This document shows positions 1 through 7,877 of a DNA stretch of 64,000 bases, piece after piece. The DNA is taken from the NCBI RefSeq assembly GCF_000144405.1, contig NC_014370.1:1307501-1371500 (forward strand). Reading direction: 5' to 3'. Made by a program: the position numbers and the translations under genes. Below the pieces are notes generated by a model. It saw nothing but the letters and a program-made list of their open reading frames with translations. It searched no databases and was not told the origin of the DNA. This DNA comes from Prevotella melaninogenica ATCC 25845 (GTDB lineage: Bacteria; Bacteroidota; Bacteroidia; Bacteroidales; Bacteroidaceae). Positions within the stretch are counted from its first letter, which is position 1. Each line of letters begins with the position of its first letter.

Positions 1-686
1 TTATCGAAACAAAAGACGAGCGTACGACTCCGCGAAGTATTTTTCTTAAGGCTTGTGAGAAGTACCCACGCTCTTATATTGCACTTTTCTATACTGCAGA
101 GATAGGCATGTGGCTTATTGCAAGTCCTGAAGTTCTACTCCGCGGTAATGCTGAGGGCTATCAGACAATGGCATTAGCTGGTACGATGAAATATGAAGGT
201 GAGGATATGAAGTGGTCTTCTAAGAATCAAGAAGAACAACAACTCGTTGCCGACTATATCCGTGCTTGCTTGCAACCGTTTGCTGCTGAGATTACTGAAA
301 GTAAGCCTTACACTACACGTGCAGCACATTTGGCGCATCTTCGCACAGACTTCACTTTTCAACTTAAAGACACACAGCGACTCGGAACATTCCTTACCGC
401 CTTCCACCCTACCCCTGCCGTATGCGGTATGCCAAAGGATGAGGCACAGCAGTTTATCCTTCATAATGAGCAACTGAACCGCAGTTATTACAGTGGTTTC
501 AGTGGATTGCTTGGCGAGAAGGGTGCAGCAAAACTTTATGTCACCCTTCGCTGCATGCAACTCTCTCGTTCTACGTGTCGCCTTTATGCAGGTGGCGGAC
601 TCTTAAAGGAAAGTATTGAAGAGAATGAATGGCAGGAAACAGAAGCCAAACTTGACACTATGCGCCAGTTGTTAAAGCATAATTAG
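1..686 (+). CDS. menF: Isochorismate synthase MenF, C-terminal part (5' truncated by window edge)
   Basis: This enzyme isomerises chorismate to isochorismate, the first step of menaquinone synthesis, in the cytoplasm. The reading frame is open from base 3, so the start lies outside the window. About 228 residues remain. They carry the chorismate-binding core: the LAGT motif (in MALAGTMKYE), the region around TPAVCGMPKDEA, and the RLYAGGGLL segment near the C-terminus, all typical of the MenF/EntC/TrpE fold. menD, the next enzyme of the pathway, starts 94 nt downstream on the same strand, which fixes the menaquinone role over salicylate or enterobactin synthesis. The gap contains a 9-nt tandem array. 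Family assignment is firm; upstream length and regulation cannot be seen. Confidence 0.93.
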   Translation, partial: IETKDERTTPRSIFLKACEKYPRSYIALFYTAEIGMWLIASPEVLLRGNAEGYQTMALAGTMKYEGEDMKWSSKNQEEQQLVADYIRACLQPFAAEITESKPYTTRAAHLAHLRTDFTFQLKDTQRLGTFLTAFHPTPAVCGMPKDEAQQFILHNEQLNRSYYSGFSGLLGEKGAAKLYVTLRCMQLSRSTCRLYAGGGLLKESIEENEWQETEAKLDTMRQLLKHN

Positions 687-708
687 ATTTATAGGCATAT
701 TGGGCTTA

Positions 709-744
709 TGAGCCTTATTAGCCCTATTAGCCCAATATCCCTAA
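709..744 (+). repeat. 9-nt tandem array (TTAGCCCWA family) upstream of menD
   Basis: Four 9-nt units follow one another: TGAGCCTTA, TTAGCCCTA, TTAGCCCAA and a degenerate TATCCCTAA. The array ends 36 nt before the menD start. A C/A-rich stretch holding CAACACCCA twice fills the rest of the leader. The same unit recurs before menE. Confidence 0.75.
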
Positions 745-780
745 CCCTCAACACCCAACATTCACCACCCAACACCCACA

Positions 781-2442
781 ATGTACAGCAACAAAGAAAA
801 CGTAAACATCCTTACAGCCCTGCTCGTAAAGAAAAAAATAACAAAAGCCGTTGTATGTCCTGGTTCTCGCAACTCACCTATCGTACACAATCTCTGTGCT
901 TGTCCCGACATTGAGTGCTATCCTGTTACCGATGAACGTTCAGCAGGTTTCGTAGCATTAGGAATGACTTTAGCAGACAATGAGCCTGTTGTTGTGTGCG
1001 TTACATCGGGTTCTGCCCTGCTTAACTTAGCACCGGCAGCAGCTGAAGCGTTCTATCAGAAACGTCCACTGATTATTATTTCAGCTGATAGACCAGCACA
1101 GTGGATTGACCAACAGGATGGACAAACGCTTCAACAACATCGTGCATTGGAACCAAATGTTCGTAAGAGTGTGACACTACCAGAGCCTCATAACGAGGAG
1201 GAACGCTGGTATTGCAATCGATTAGTTAACGAAGCGCTGAATGCAGTACGAATGAACGATGGCAGTCCTGTGCATATCAATGTTCCTATCAGTGAACCGC
1301 TCTTTGAATACGACGTACCAAAGCTTCCAGATGAACGTAATATTTTCATGCTTCATGCCACAACTGATAGTATCTGCGTCTATGAAATGGCTGCTGATTT
1401 CTTCCGTGGAAAGAAGCTAATGTTTGTTCTTGGTCAGCTGACACCTGAGGTTGTGGGCAATTCGCTTGAGGCAATTGAGGCATTAAAGAGGGTTGCTGTC
1501 GTCCTTCAAGAGAAGTTGGCAGATGACGATATTGGCCCTGCACAACCCATCGACGAAGTGTTGAAGATGATTGGGAAGGATGAAGCTTATCGCCCTGACC
1601 ACCTTATATATATAGGAGGAACAATTGTCAGCAAACGACTCCGCCAGTTCTTGCGTGAATGTAAGTGCAAGATGTCTATCGTTGTGAATGGGATTGATGA
1701 GTTTTGTGACACCTTCATGTACACCACTGATATGATTCAAGGTTTACCAGAGGACGTTATCGGAATCTTTGCCAATGAGACAGAAGGCGTTAAAAAGCGT
1801 GACTTTGTAACGCTATGGGACAAGGCTTTCGATAAAGCCTTAGCCATCCGAAAAACGATAAAACCACGCTTCTCACAGATGTTGGCTGTTAAGGCTTTCC
1901 ATGAGAAGATGAGAGAGGAGGCTGTCGATGGTGAATTGTTCTATGGAAATAGCTCGGCTGTGCGCCTTGGCAACATCTTCTCTAATCAATATATCTATGT
2001 TAATCGAGGCGTGAATGGTATTGAAGGTTCATTATCTACGGCTGTTGGCTATGCCATTGCTCATCAGGAAGAAGAGGATGTGTACTGTGTAATTGGTGAC
2101 TTGAGTTTCTTCTATGATCAGAACGCACTTTGGAACGAATCTCTTCCGCCTAATCTTTCTATCCTCCTACTTAACAATGGCGGTGGAGGTATCTTCCATC
2201 AGCTGCCAGGTTTGGAGCGTTCACCTTATCGGGATAGTGCTATTGCTGCCCAACATACAACCTCTGCAGAAGGAATCTGTCAGACACACGACATCGTTTA
2301 CCTCTCTGCTCGCAACGAAGAAGAGCTTGACAAGAGTCTTGACAAGCTCTTTAACTCAGAGGAAGGACCAGTACTTTTAGAAGTATTCACCAACGCAGAG
2401 GAAGATACACAGGCTTTGAAGGATTATTATCAAGCCTTTTAA
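781..2442 (+). CDS. menD: MenD, SEPHCHC synthase (2-oxoglutarate decarboxylase, ThDP-dependent)
   Basis: MenD condenses isochorismate with 2-oxoglutarate, using thiamine diphosphate and Mg2+, to give SEPHCHC. The 553 residues match the family's usual length. The N-terminal Pyr domain shows VVCPGSRNSPI and the acidic residue in VTDERSAGFVALGM; the substrate-facing SADRPAQ follows. The C-terminal PP domain has VNRGVNGIEGSLST and the ThDP motif GDLSFFYDQNAL, with LLNNGGGGIFHQLPG. The ATG at 781 gives a start typical of MenD. It follows menF and precedes menB in one operon-like run. Nothing is missing from the recognisable active-site motifs. Confidence 0.97.
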   Translation: MYSNKENVNILTALLVKKKITKAVVCPGSRNSPIVHNLCACPDIECYPVTDERSAGFVALGMTLADNEPVVVCVTSGSALLNLAPAAAEAFYQKRPLIIISADRPAQWIDQQDGQTLQQHRALEPNVRKSVTLPEPHNEEERWYCNRLVNEALNAVRMNDGSPVHINVPISEPLFEYDVPKLPDERNIFMLHATTDSICVYEMAADFFRGKKLMFVLGQLTPEVVGNSLEAIEALKRVAVVLQEKLADDDIGPAQPIDEVLKMIGKDEAYRPDHLIYIGGTIVSKRLRQFLRECKCKMSIVVNGIDEFCDTFMYTTDMIQGLPEDVIGIFANETEGVKKRDFVTLWDKAFDKALAIRKTIKPRFSQMLAVKAFHEKMREEAVDGELFYGNSSAVRLGNIFSNQYIYVNRGVNGIEGSLSTAVGYAIAHQEEEDVYCVIGDLSFFYDQNALWNESLPPNLSILLLNNGGGGIFHQLPGLERSPYRDSAIAAQHTTSAEGICQTHDIVYLSARNEEELDKSLDKLFNSEEGPVLLEVFTNAEEDTQALKDYYQAF

Positions 2443-2569
2443 TGGCCCTCAACGTATCAACTTTCAGCTTGTATATCCAACATAAATAATAATAACTTGC
2501 CACAGTCTATCCGCCTTTTAGGAACAACTTGGCAGGCTCCCTATAATCAATCAAAAACAAAAAGACCTT

Positions 2570-3397
2570 ATGGAGAAAAGAGAATGGAAGCCTATTGAAG
2601 GCTTTAACTTTGAGGAAATCCTCTTTGAAGAGTACAACCACATAGCAAAAGTAACCATTAATCGTCCTCGCTATCGTAATGCTTTCACCCCGAAAACAGT
2701 GTGGGAAATGTCACAGGCATTCAACTACTGTCGTGAAGCCCTTGACATCCGCGTGGTCATTCTGACTGGTGCTGGCGACAAAGCATTCTGCTCTGGCGGT
2801 GATATGCACGTAAAGGGACATGGCGGATACATAGGTACTGATGGTGTTCCACGCCTCAATGTGCTTGACTTACAGATGCAGATTCGACGCCTTCCAAAGC
2901 CAGTCATCGCTATGGTTAATGGTTATGCCATTGGTGGTGGACACGTTCTTCATGTGGTATGCGACCTATCAATAGCATCAGACAATGCTATCTTCGGACA
3001 GACAGGACCTAAGGTTGGTTCCTTTGATGCTGGCTTCGGTGCATCTTATCTGGCACGTGTCGTGGGTCAGAAGAAGGCTCGTGAGATATGGTTCTTGTGT
3101 CGTCAGTACTCTGCTGTAGAGGCAGAACGAATGGGATTAGTCAACAAAGTGGTCCCTTTCGACCGTCTCGAAGACGAATGTATAGAATGGGCAGAAACAA
3201 TGATAGAGCGTTCTCCATTGGCACTCCGTATGATGAAGGCTGGCTTTAACGCTGAACTTGATGGTCAGGCAGGTATTCAGGAGCTTGCAGGTGACGCCAC
3301 CATGCTCTACTATACACTTGACGAAGCACAGGAAGGTGGCAAAGCTTTCCTTGAGAAACGTAAACCCGACTTTGACAAGTATCCGCAGTTCCCATAA
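2570..3397 (+). CDS. menB: MenB, 1,4-dihydroxy-2-naphthoyl-CoA synthase
   Basis: This crotonase-fold enzyme closes the second ring, converting o-succinylbenzoyl-CoA to DHNA-CoA. At 275 residues it has family length. Visible signatures are [12 protein letters not shown] (oxyanion hole and substrate loop), [21 protein letters not shown] and the MenB-specific [14 protein letters not shown]. The C-terminal tail [14 protein letters not shown] is characteristic of MenB. A hairpin (CAGTTCCC / GGGAACTG, 3387-3411 region) spans the stop codon. The next men gene, menC, is separated by an inserted GxxExxY cassette, so menB and menC are no longer tightly coupled here. The start at 2570 is the only ATG that fits the conserved N-terminus. 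Confidence 0.97.
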   Translation: MEKREWKPIEGFNFEEILFEEYNHIAKVTINRPRYRNAFTPKTVWEMSQAFNYCREALDIRVVILTGAGDKAFCSGGDMHVKGHGGYIGTDGVPRLNVLDLQMQIRRLPKPVIAMVNGYAIGGGHVLHVVCDLSIASDNAIFGQTGPKVGSFDAGFGASYLARVVGQKKAREIWFLCRQYSAVEAERMGLVNKVVPFDRLEDECIEWAETMIERSPLALRMMKAGFNAELDGQAGIQELAGDATMLYYTLDEAQEGGKAFLEKRKPDFDKYPQFP

Positions 3398-3410
3398 GAC
3401 AAGGGAACTG

Positions 3411-4107
3411 TGGGACAAAATATTGGAGCCATTAAGACATAGTAACAGATGAACATTGTTCTAATAGTAACATATTCTTCTAATTATATGATAATATAAG
3501 AGTATCCTATTAATAACACATTTAGCATCTGAGTAACAAAAGAGTCAAATGCTTATAATCATACTTTGAGAAAATACAAAGGAACTTAACATGAAGGAAC
3601 CTGATATTATAACAGCCGATCAGCTAATAACTGAGATTATAGAATGTGCTAAACGCATACGTCGACAACTTGGACCAGGATTCTTAGAAAAGGTCTATAA
3701 AAATGCAATGGTTGTTGAACTGCGAAAACTAAAGCTCAACTTTGAAACAGAGAAACTCATCCAAGTACTCTATGATGGGATTGTTGTCGGTGAATATCGT
3801 ACTGACATCATTGTTGAGGGAAAGCTCATTTTAGAACTCAAAGCTACGCAGGACCTATCAATAGCCAATGAAGTTCAACTGGTAAACTATCTGACATCAA
3901 CACAAATAGATGATGGGTTACTTATAAACTTCGGGGCTGATAAGCTTCAATTTAAGCGAAAGTATCGTATATATCGTAAACTATAAAGAGTCGTATTACA
4001 CTAAGAAAGTACCCCTCTGTTACTATATCTCAAAAAGATAATGTTACTTTCAGAACTATGTTCATATGTTACTATGTCTTCCATTCCCCCACGGTTCTAT
4101 TGTCCCA
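3411..4107. mobile_element. Putative mobile cassette: terminal inverted repeats around a GxxExxY gene
   Basis: Two inverted repeats bracket the single gene at 3591-3986. The inner arms, 3434-3473 and 4041-4080, match at about 36 of 40 positions after reverse complementing. Both begin AAGACATAGTAACA, and both contain ATGAACAT and end in AGTAACAT. An outer 8-nt TGGGACAA is repeated in inverse at 3411-3418 and 4100-4107. The cassette sits between menB and menC, genes that are normally adjacent in function, which suggests insertion. No transposase is present, so movement would need one in trans or an activity of the cargo protein. No clear target-site duplication was found. Confidence 0.65.
3591..3986 (+). 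CDS. GxxExxY protein (small PD-(D/E)XK-like family)
   Basis: The 131-residue protein has the family's defining motif in GPGFLEKVY (G-F-L-E-K-V-Y). It also has RTDIIVEGKLILELKA, which reads like the D...E-x-K core of PD-(D/E)XK nucleases. Family members are sporadic, often multicopy in Bacteroidetes, and have no established function that I know of. The gene lies inside the menaquinone operon but has no link to the pathway. It is flanked by long inverted repeats (3434-3473 and 4041-4080), which suggests it arrived as a unit. The nuclease fold is inferred from the motif pattern, not shown. The start at 3591 is the first ATG of the frame and yields a normal-length protein. Confidence 0.85.
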   Translation: MKEPDIITADQLITEIIECAKRIRRQLGPGFLEKVYKNAMVVELRKLKLNFETEKLIQVLYDGIVVGEYRTDIIVEGKLILELKATQDLSIANEVQLVNYLTSTQIDDGLLINFGADKLQFKRKYRIYRKL

Positions 4108-4135
4108 AATTATCATGTTTAATTAAGAGTATACT

Positions 4136-5173
4136 ATGTACAAGATAAACATCTCCTCCCGCACCCTCCACTTCCTCCGCCCTGCAAGTACTTCACGCGG
4201 TGTCTACACAACAAGGAAGAGCTATTATGTCACACTGTCTGACACGAATCAGCCTGACGTAGTGGGTATTGGGGAATGCGCAACACTCCCCGACCTGTCT
4301 TGCGATACCATGACTGACGAGGAATATGAGCAGAAGCTCCGCAGTTTCTGTGATGACTTCTGCCGCACAGGGATTATTGACATTGATGCTATGCGCCCTT
4401 TCCCTTCAATGCTCTTTGGGTTAGAAACAGCTAAGGCACAGTTGGATGCCAAGGGAAGCATCAACTTCTTCAACACGGCTTTTGGACGAGGAGAGGAAGG
4501 AATCACCATCAACGGACTCGTATGGATGGGAACTTTCGATGAGATGTATCAGCGATTGGAAACGAAACTCAAGGCTGGCTTCCGTTGTGTAAAGTTGAAG
4601 ATTGGTGCAATTGACTTTGAGAAAGAACTCGACCTTATACGCCATATCCGTCAAACTTTCACACGTGAACAGGTGGAACTACGCGTTGATGCGAATGGTG
4701 CCTTTGCTCCAGAAGATGCCATGCAACGATTAGAAGCTTTGGCACAATACGATATCCACTCCATTGAACAACCTATCCGACAGCATCAATGGCAGGAGAT
4801 GGCACGCTTGTGTGCTGACTCTCCCCTACCGATAGCCCTTGATGAGGAACTTATCGGTGTCAATGACCCCGCAGAAAAAGTGCTTTTACTCGATACGATT
4901 CGCCCACAATATATCATCCTAAAGCCAAGTCTACATGGCGGTATGACTGGAACAAGAGAATGGATTACAATAGCAAGAGAACGTAATATTGATTCATGGA
5001 TAACCTCAGCACTTGAGAGTAACATCGGACTGAATGCTATCGCCCAGCTAACAGCTGACATCTACGGTCCAAACATCACCACTCCACAAGGCTTAGGTAC
5101 GGGACAACTCTTCACTGACAATATCCCAATGCCATTAGAAATCAGGGGCGATCAGCTTTGGATAAGCGATTGA
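4136..5173 (+). CDS. menC: MenC, o-succinylbenzoate synthase
   Basis: MenC dehydrates SHCHC to o-succinylbenzoate and belongs to the enolase superfamily. The 345 residues contain the catalytic KxK pair in CVKLKIG, the metal ligands in LRVDANGAF, SIEQPIRQ and ALDEEL, and the second catalytic lysine in YIILKPSLHGG. The order is canonical for the barrel. The gene follows the GxxExxY cassette and is 67 nt upstream of menE, so these two probably remain co-transcribed. Whether transcription reaches menC from menB through the cassette cannot be read from the sequence. The ATG at 4136 gives the expected MYKINISSRTLHF N-terminus. Confidence 0.95.
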   Translation: MYKINISSRTLHFLRPASTSRGVYTTRKSYYVTLSDTNQPDVVGIGECATLPDLSCDTMTDEEYEQKLRSFCDDFCRTGIIDIDAMRPFPSMLFGLETAKAQLDAKGSINFFNTAFGRGEEGITINGLVWMGTFDEMYQRLETKLKAGFRCVKLKIGAIDFEKELDLIRHIRQTFTREQVELRVDANGAFAPEDAMQRLEALAQYDIHSIEQPIRQHQWQEMARLCADSPLPIALDEELIGVNDPAEKVLLLDTIRPQYIILKPSLHGGMTGTREWITIARERNIDSWITSALESNIGLNAIAQLTADIYGPNITTPQGLGTGQLFTDNIPMPLEIRGDQLWISD

Positions 5174-5184
5174 GAAAAAATTTA

Positions 5185-5220
5185 TTAGCCCTATTAGGCC
5201 AATTAGCCTAATTAGCCCAA
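5185..5220 (+). repeat. 9-nt tandem array (TTAGCCCWA family) upstream of menE
   Basis: Four exact 9-nt units: TTAGCCCTA, TTAGGCCAA, TTAGCCTAA and TTAGCCCAA. They fill the gap between menC and menE, ending 20 nt before the menE ATG. It is the same family as 709-744. A fragment also occurs near 11165-11190. Confidence 0.8.
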
Positions 5221-5240
5221 TAGCATAAAATCAAACAATA

Positions 5241-6272
5241 ATGACACTACAAGACTTCCTCTCAGAATGGCATAATGATAATCCACAACTCCTTGTGCAT
5301 ACCAGTGGTTCAACTGGAAAGCCTAAACCGCTGTGGGTAGAGAAGCAACGTATGCTCAATTCAGCCCACATCACTTGTGATTTCTTGGGCTTAAAGGCTG
5401 GCGATACCGCCCTACTCTGTATGCCACTCGACTACATTGCAGGAAAGATGGTAGTGGTAAGAAGTATTGAGCGTAACCTGCGCCTGCTGAGCGTAACACC
5501 GTCTGGACACCCTCTCTCTGACCATTCTTTGTCTGAAGCAGGTATCTCGAACGAGGAGATAACCTTTGCTGCAATGGTACCACTGCAGGTCTATAACTCT
5601 CTACAAGTACCTAAAGAGCGTGAGCGTTTGCGCCGTATCCACCATCTTATTATAGGCGGTGGTGCTGTTGATGATAAACTATCAGCTGCTTTACAGGATT
5701 TCCCTAACGCCGTTTGGAGTACCTACGGGATGACGGAAACGCTCTCACATATTGCGCTCCGACGTCTGAATGGACCTGACGCCAGTGAGTGGTACAAACC
5801 CTTTGACGGTGTGAAAGTATGGCTCAATGAAGAAGGTTGCCTTGTTATTGATGCCCCTACTATTTGCTCTCACCCGTTAGTAACCAACGACAGAGCTAAA
5901 ATTCTCCCTACGAACACAAAGGAAGGACTTAATACTCCTTGCTTCCGTATCCTTGGACGAAAAGATAATGTGATTGATTCTGGCGGTATTAAGATTCAGA
6001 TTGAGGAAGTAGAACACCTACTGAAATCCTCTCTTACAGCCGATTTTGCAATAACAAGCTGCCCTGACGAGCGTTTTGGAGAAGCTGTGGTCTTACTCAC
6101 TACACAAGGCAACACCAATGCAGTCAGAACACTCTGCCAACAACGTCTTCCAAAGTTCTGGCAACCTCGTTTCATCTTCCACGTTCCTACCCTTCCCCAA
6201 ACAGGTAATGGAAAACCAGCAAGAGCAGAGATTAAGGCTTTGGCACGCCAGTTATGTGATTCAAAAGCATAA
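5241..6272 (+). CDS. menE: MenE, o-succinylbenzoate-CoA ligase (short Bacteroidetes form)
   Basis: MenE activates o-succinylbenzoate through an acyl-adenylate to the CoA thioester, feeding MenB. The adenylate-forming motifs are complete: the P-loop HTSGSTGKPKP, the STYGMTETLSH core motif, the hinge region GRKDNVIDSGGIKIQ, and the catalytic lysine in TGNGKPAR. At 343 residues it is shorter than Gram-positive or proteobacterial MenE (roughly 450-490) because the N-terminal domain before the P-loop is reduced to about 20 residues. This short form is usual in Bacteroidetes, so I do not read it as a truncation. It is the last men gene here; menA, menG and a DHNA-CoA thioesterase are elsewhere. Confidence 0.93.
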   Translation: MTLQDFLSEWHNDNPQLLVHTSGSTGKPKPLWVEKQRMLNSAHITCDFLGLKAGDTALLCMPLDYIAGKMVVVRSIERNLRLLSVTPSGHPLSDHSLSEAGISNEEITFAAMVPLQVYNSLQVPKERERLRRIHHLIIGGGAVDDKLSAALQDFPNAVWSTYGMTETLSHIALRRLNGPDASEWYKPFDGVKVWLNEEGCLVIDAPTICSHPLVTNDRAKILPTNTKEGLNTPCFRILGRKDNVIDSGGIKIQIEEVEHLLKSSLTADFAITSCPDERFGEAVVLLTTQGNTNAVRTLCQQRLPKFWQPRFIFHVPTLPQTGNGKPARAEIKALARQLCDSKA

Positions 6273-6315
6273 CATTGCCCTCAATCCAACTACATTCTGC
6301 ATCCTATTTAGTACT

Positions 6316-6390
6316 CAGCACCAATGGTGCGGACTATCAGCGCCATATGTGCGAACTATCAGCACCACACGTGCGGACCATCAGCACATC
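6316..6390 (+). repeat. 22-nt tandem array, family A (GTGCGGA type)
   Basis: Three full 22-nt units start at 6316, 6338 and 6360, with a partial fourth at 6382. Each reads CAGCACCA, then three or four variable bases, then GTGCGGAC, then YAT. The units are contiguous with no spacers. Each holds a short GCAC/GTGC inverted repeat. The same family occurs at 43013 and 49991. Confidence 0.8.
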
Positions 6391-6631
6391 TATTAAAAAG
6401 GTTAAGAGAGATTCGTCATAACGAACTTAATCAATGGTAGGATATAACAAGTAAAAGCTAACTTAGACATAAGTTGCTTAGAAAAAAGCACAAGACGAGA
6501 AGATATAACATACTATTAGCAAAAAACACACACGTTGTCACAAATGATATTAATCCTTACAACTTTTCTTCATCTCATCTCCAGACACATCTTCTCAGCC
6601 CCTCACAAACAATGAAAAACTTAACCTTTTG

Positions 6632-6663
6632 TTTGCCACAACCGATTTTTTTAGCTAATTTTG
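6632..6663 (+). promoter_or_regulatory. Bacteroidetes-type promoter of corA
   Basis: A -33 box TTTG (6632-6635) is followed after 20 nt by a -7 box TAATTTTG (6656-6663), matching the TTTG / TAnnTTTG consensus. Transcription would start near 6670, giving a 5' leader of about 120 nt before corA. Confidence 0.6.
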
Positions 6664-6689
6664 CAGTCACAAAACCAATACGTAATTTT

Positions 6690-6792
6690 TAAATGGACGA
6701 TTATCACGCGGAGAATTTCAAACTGTAGGCGTGAGGATTACAACAAGAAGTTGCTAATCCCCACACTATTATTTAACTATGGAGATTAGCTA
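6690..6792 (+). promoter_or_regulatory. Structured 5' leader of corA
   Basis: The leader between the predicted start and the corA ATG can fold. GGATTACAAC (about 6735) pairs with GTTGCTAATCC (about 6750) around a short loop. The later GGAGATTAGCTA, next to the start codon, is complementary to the same TGCTAATCCCC strand. Two mutually exclusive pairings are therefore possible, one of which would occlude the start. No match to the M-box or ykoK consensus was recognised. Confidence 0.3.
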
Positions 6793-7719
6793 ATGAAGAC
6801 ATATTGGAACATTAACGGAACCCTGAATACCATTAAGGAATGGCAGCCTAACTGCTGGATTCAGGTTACTTGCCCAACAGAGCAGGATCAGCAAGAACTC
6901 GAAAACACTTTTCATATTCCAGACTACTTCTTATCGGATATCAGCGATACCGATGAGCGAGCACGCTATGAATATGATGATGGTTGGATGCTGATAATCC
7001 TCCGTATCCCTTACGTGAAGGAAATTCGCTCACGAACCCCATATACAACAGTACCATTAGGTATCATTCACAAGAAAGATGTAACCATCACGGTTTGCAA
7101 TTTCGAGACAAATATGATGCTCGACTTCGTCAGCTATCAGCAAAAGAGAAATGAGGGCTTTACTGACTATGTAGACCTTATCTTCCGTCTCTTCCTTTCT
7201 TCTGCTGTGTGGTATCTAAAACGACTGAAGCAAATCAGTACTTTGATTGAAAAGGCTAAGCGTAACTTGGACAAAGGTGTAGACAACGAAAGTTTGATTG
7301 GACTGAGTCGTCTGCAGGATTCGCTTACCTACTTCATCACATCCATTCGTGGCAACGAGAACCTTTTGGCTAAGTTGAAGTTTAAGTTGCAGATTGATGA
7401 GTTGGATGCCGACCTGATTGAAGACGTAAATATTGAGATGTCACAGGCACGAGAAACAACGAGTATCTACTCTGACATTCTTGAATCCACCATGGACACC
7501 TACTCAAGCATTATCAACAACAACATGAACACCGTGATGCGTACACTCACCTCGGTGTCAATTGTTATGATGTTGCCAACGCTTATATCCTCCCTCTTCG
7601 GTATGAACCTTGTCAATGGAATGGAAACGAATCCATGGGGATTCCCTGTTGCAATGTTCTTATCAGTCGTCGTTTCTGCTGCATCATGGTGGTTGCTACG
7701 CCGTAAACGCCTGCTTTAG
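6793..7719 (+). CDS. corA: CorA family Mg2+/divalent cation channel
   Basis: This is an inner-membrane homopentameric channel for Mg2+ (also Co2+/Ni2+ in the family). The 308 residues comprise a cytoplasmic alpha/beta funnel (about 1-235), the long stalk helix, and two C-terminal membrane helices. TM1 (about 252-272) ends with the selectivity motif GMN in SSLFGMNLVNG. TM2 (about 282-302) is followed by a basic tail RRKRLL. Length and topology are normal. It is transcribed alone from the promoter at 6632-6663 with a long foldable leader. The following gene has its own -7 element. Confidence 0.93.
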   Translation: MKTYWNINGTLNTIKEWQPNCWIQVTCPTEQDQQELENTFHIPDYFLSDISDTDERARYEYDDGWMLIILRIPYVKEIRSRTPYTTVPLGIIHKKDVTITVCNFETNMMLDFVSYQQKRNEGFTDYVDLIFRLFLSSAVWYLKRLKQISTLIEKAKRNLDKGVDNESLIGLSRLQDSLTYFITSIRGNENLLAKLKFKLQIDELDADLIEDVNIEMSQARETTSIYSDILESTMDTYSSIINNNMNTVMRTLTSVSIVMMLPTLISSLFGMNLVNGMETNPWGFPVAMFLSVVVSAASWWLLRRKRLL

Positions 7720-7774
7720 AAGAGAGAAATTAAAAAAAATCAACTTAAAATTAGGTACTTTCAAACTTTTTATC

Positions 7775-7782
7775 TAAGTTTG
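7775..7782 (+). promoter_or_regulatory. -7 box for the DUF349 gene
   Basis: TAAGTTTG matches TAnnTTTG; no TTTG lies at the proper distance upstream. The predicted transcription start is near 7790. This makes a GTG start at 7797 unlikely and favours the ATG pair at 7878/7881. Confidence 0.4.
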
Positions 7783-7877
7783 CAGTTGATATATTAGTGG
7801 TAGAAGACTACCGTGCATCTTTGCAATGGTCTGAAACCTTAAATGTGGAAAAACCCAAATCACAAACAAAAAGTGAA

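Noticed and set aside
6316..6390. CRISPR array in the 22-nt repeat regions
   Set aside because: Units are contiguous with no unique spacers, and there are no cas genes in the window. The same applies to the other 22-nt loci.
6664..6792. M-box (ykoK) or NiCo riboswitch upstream of corA
   Set aside because: The leader folds locally, but none of the conserved blocks of those classes could be recognised.
7797..7877. GTG start for the DUF349 gene
   Set aside because: The promoter-like TAAGTTTG ends at 7782, so the message would begin almost at this codon; the ATG pair at 7878/7881 is more likely.
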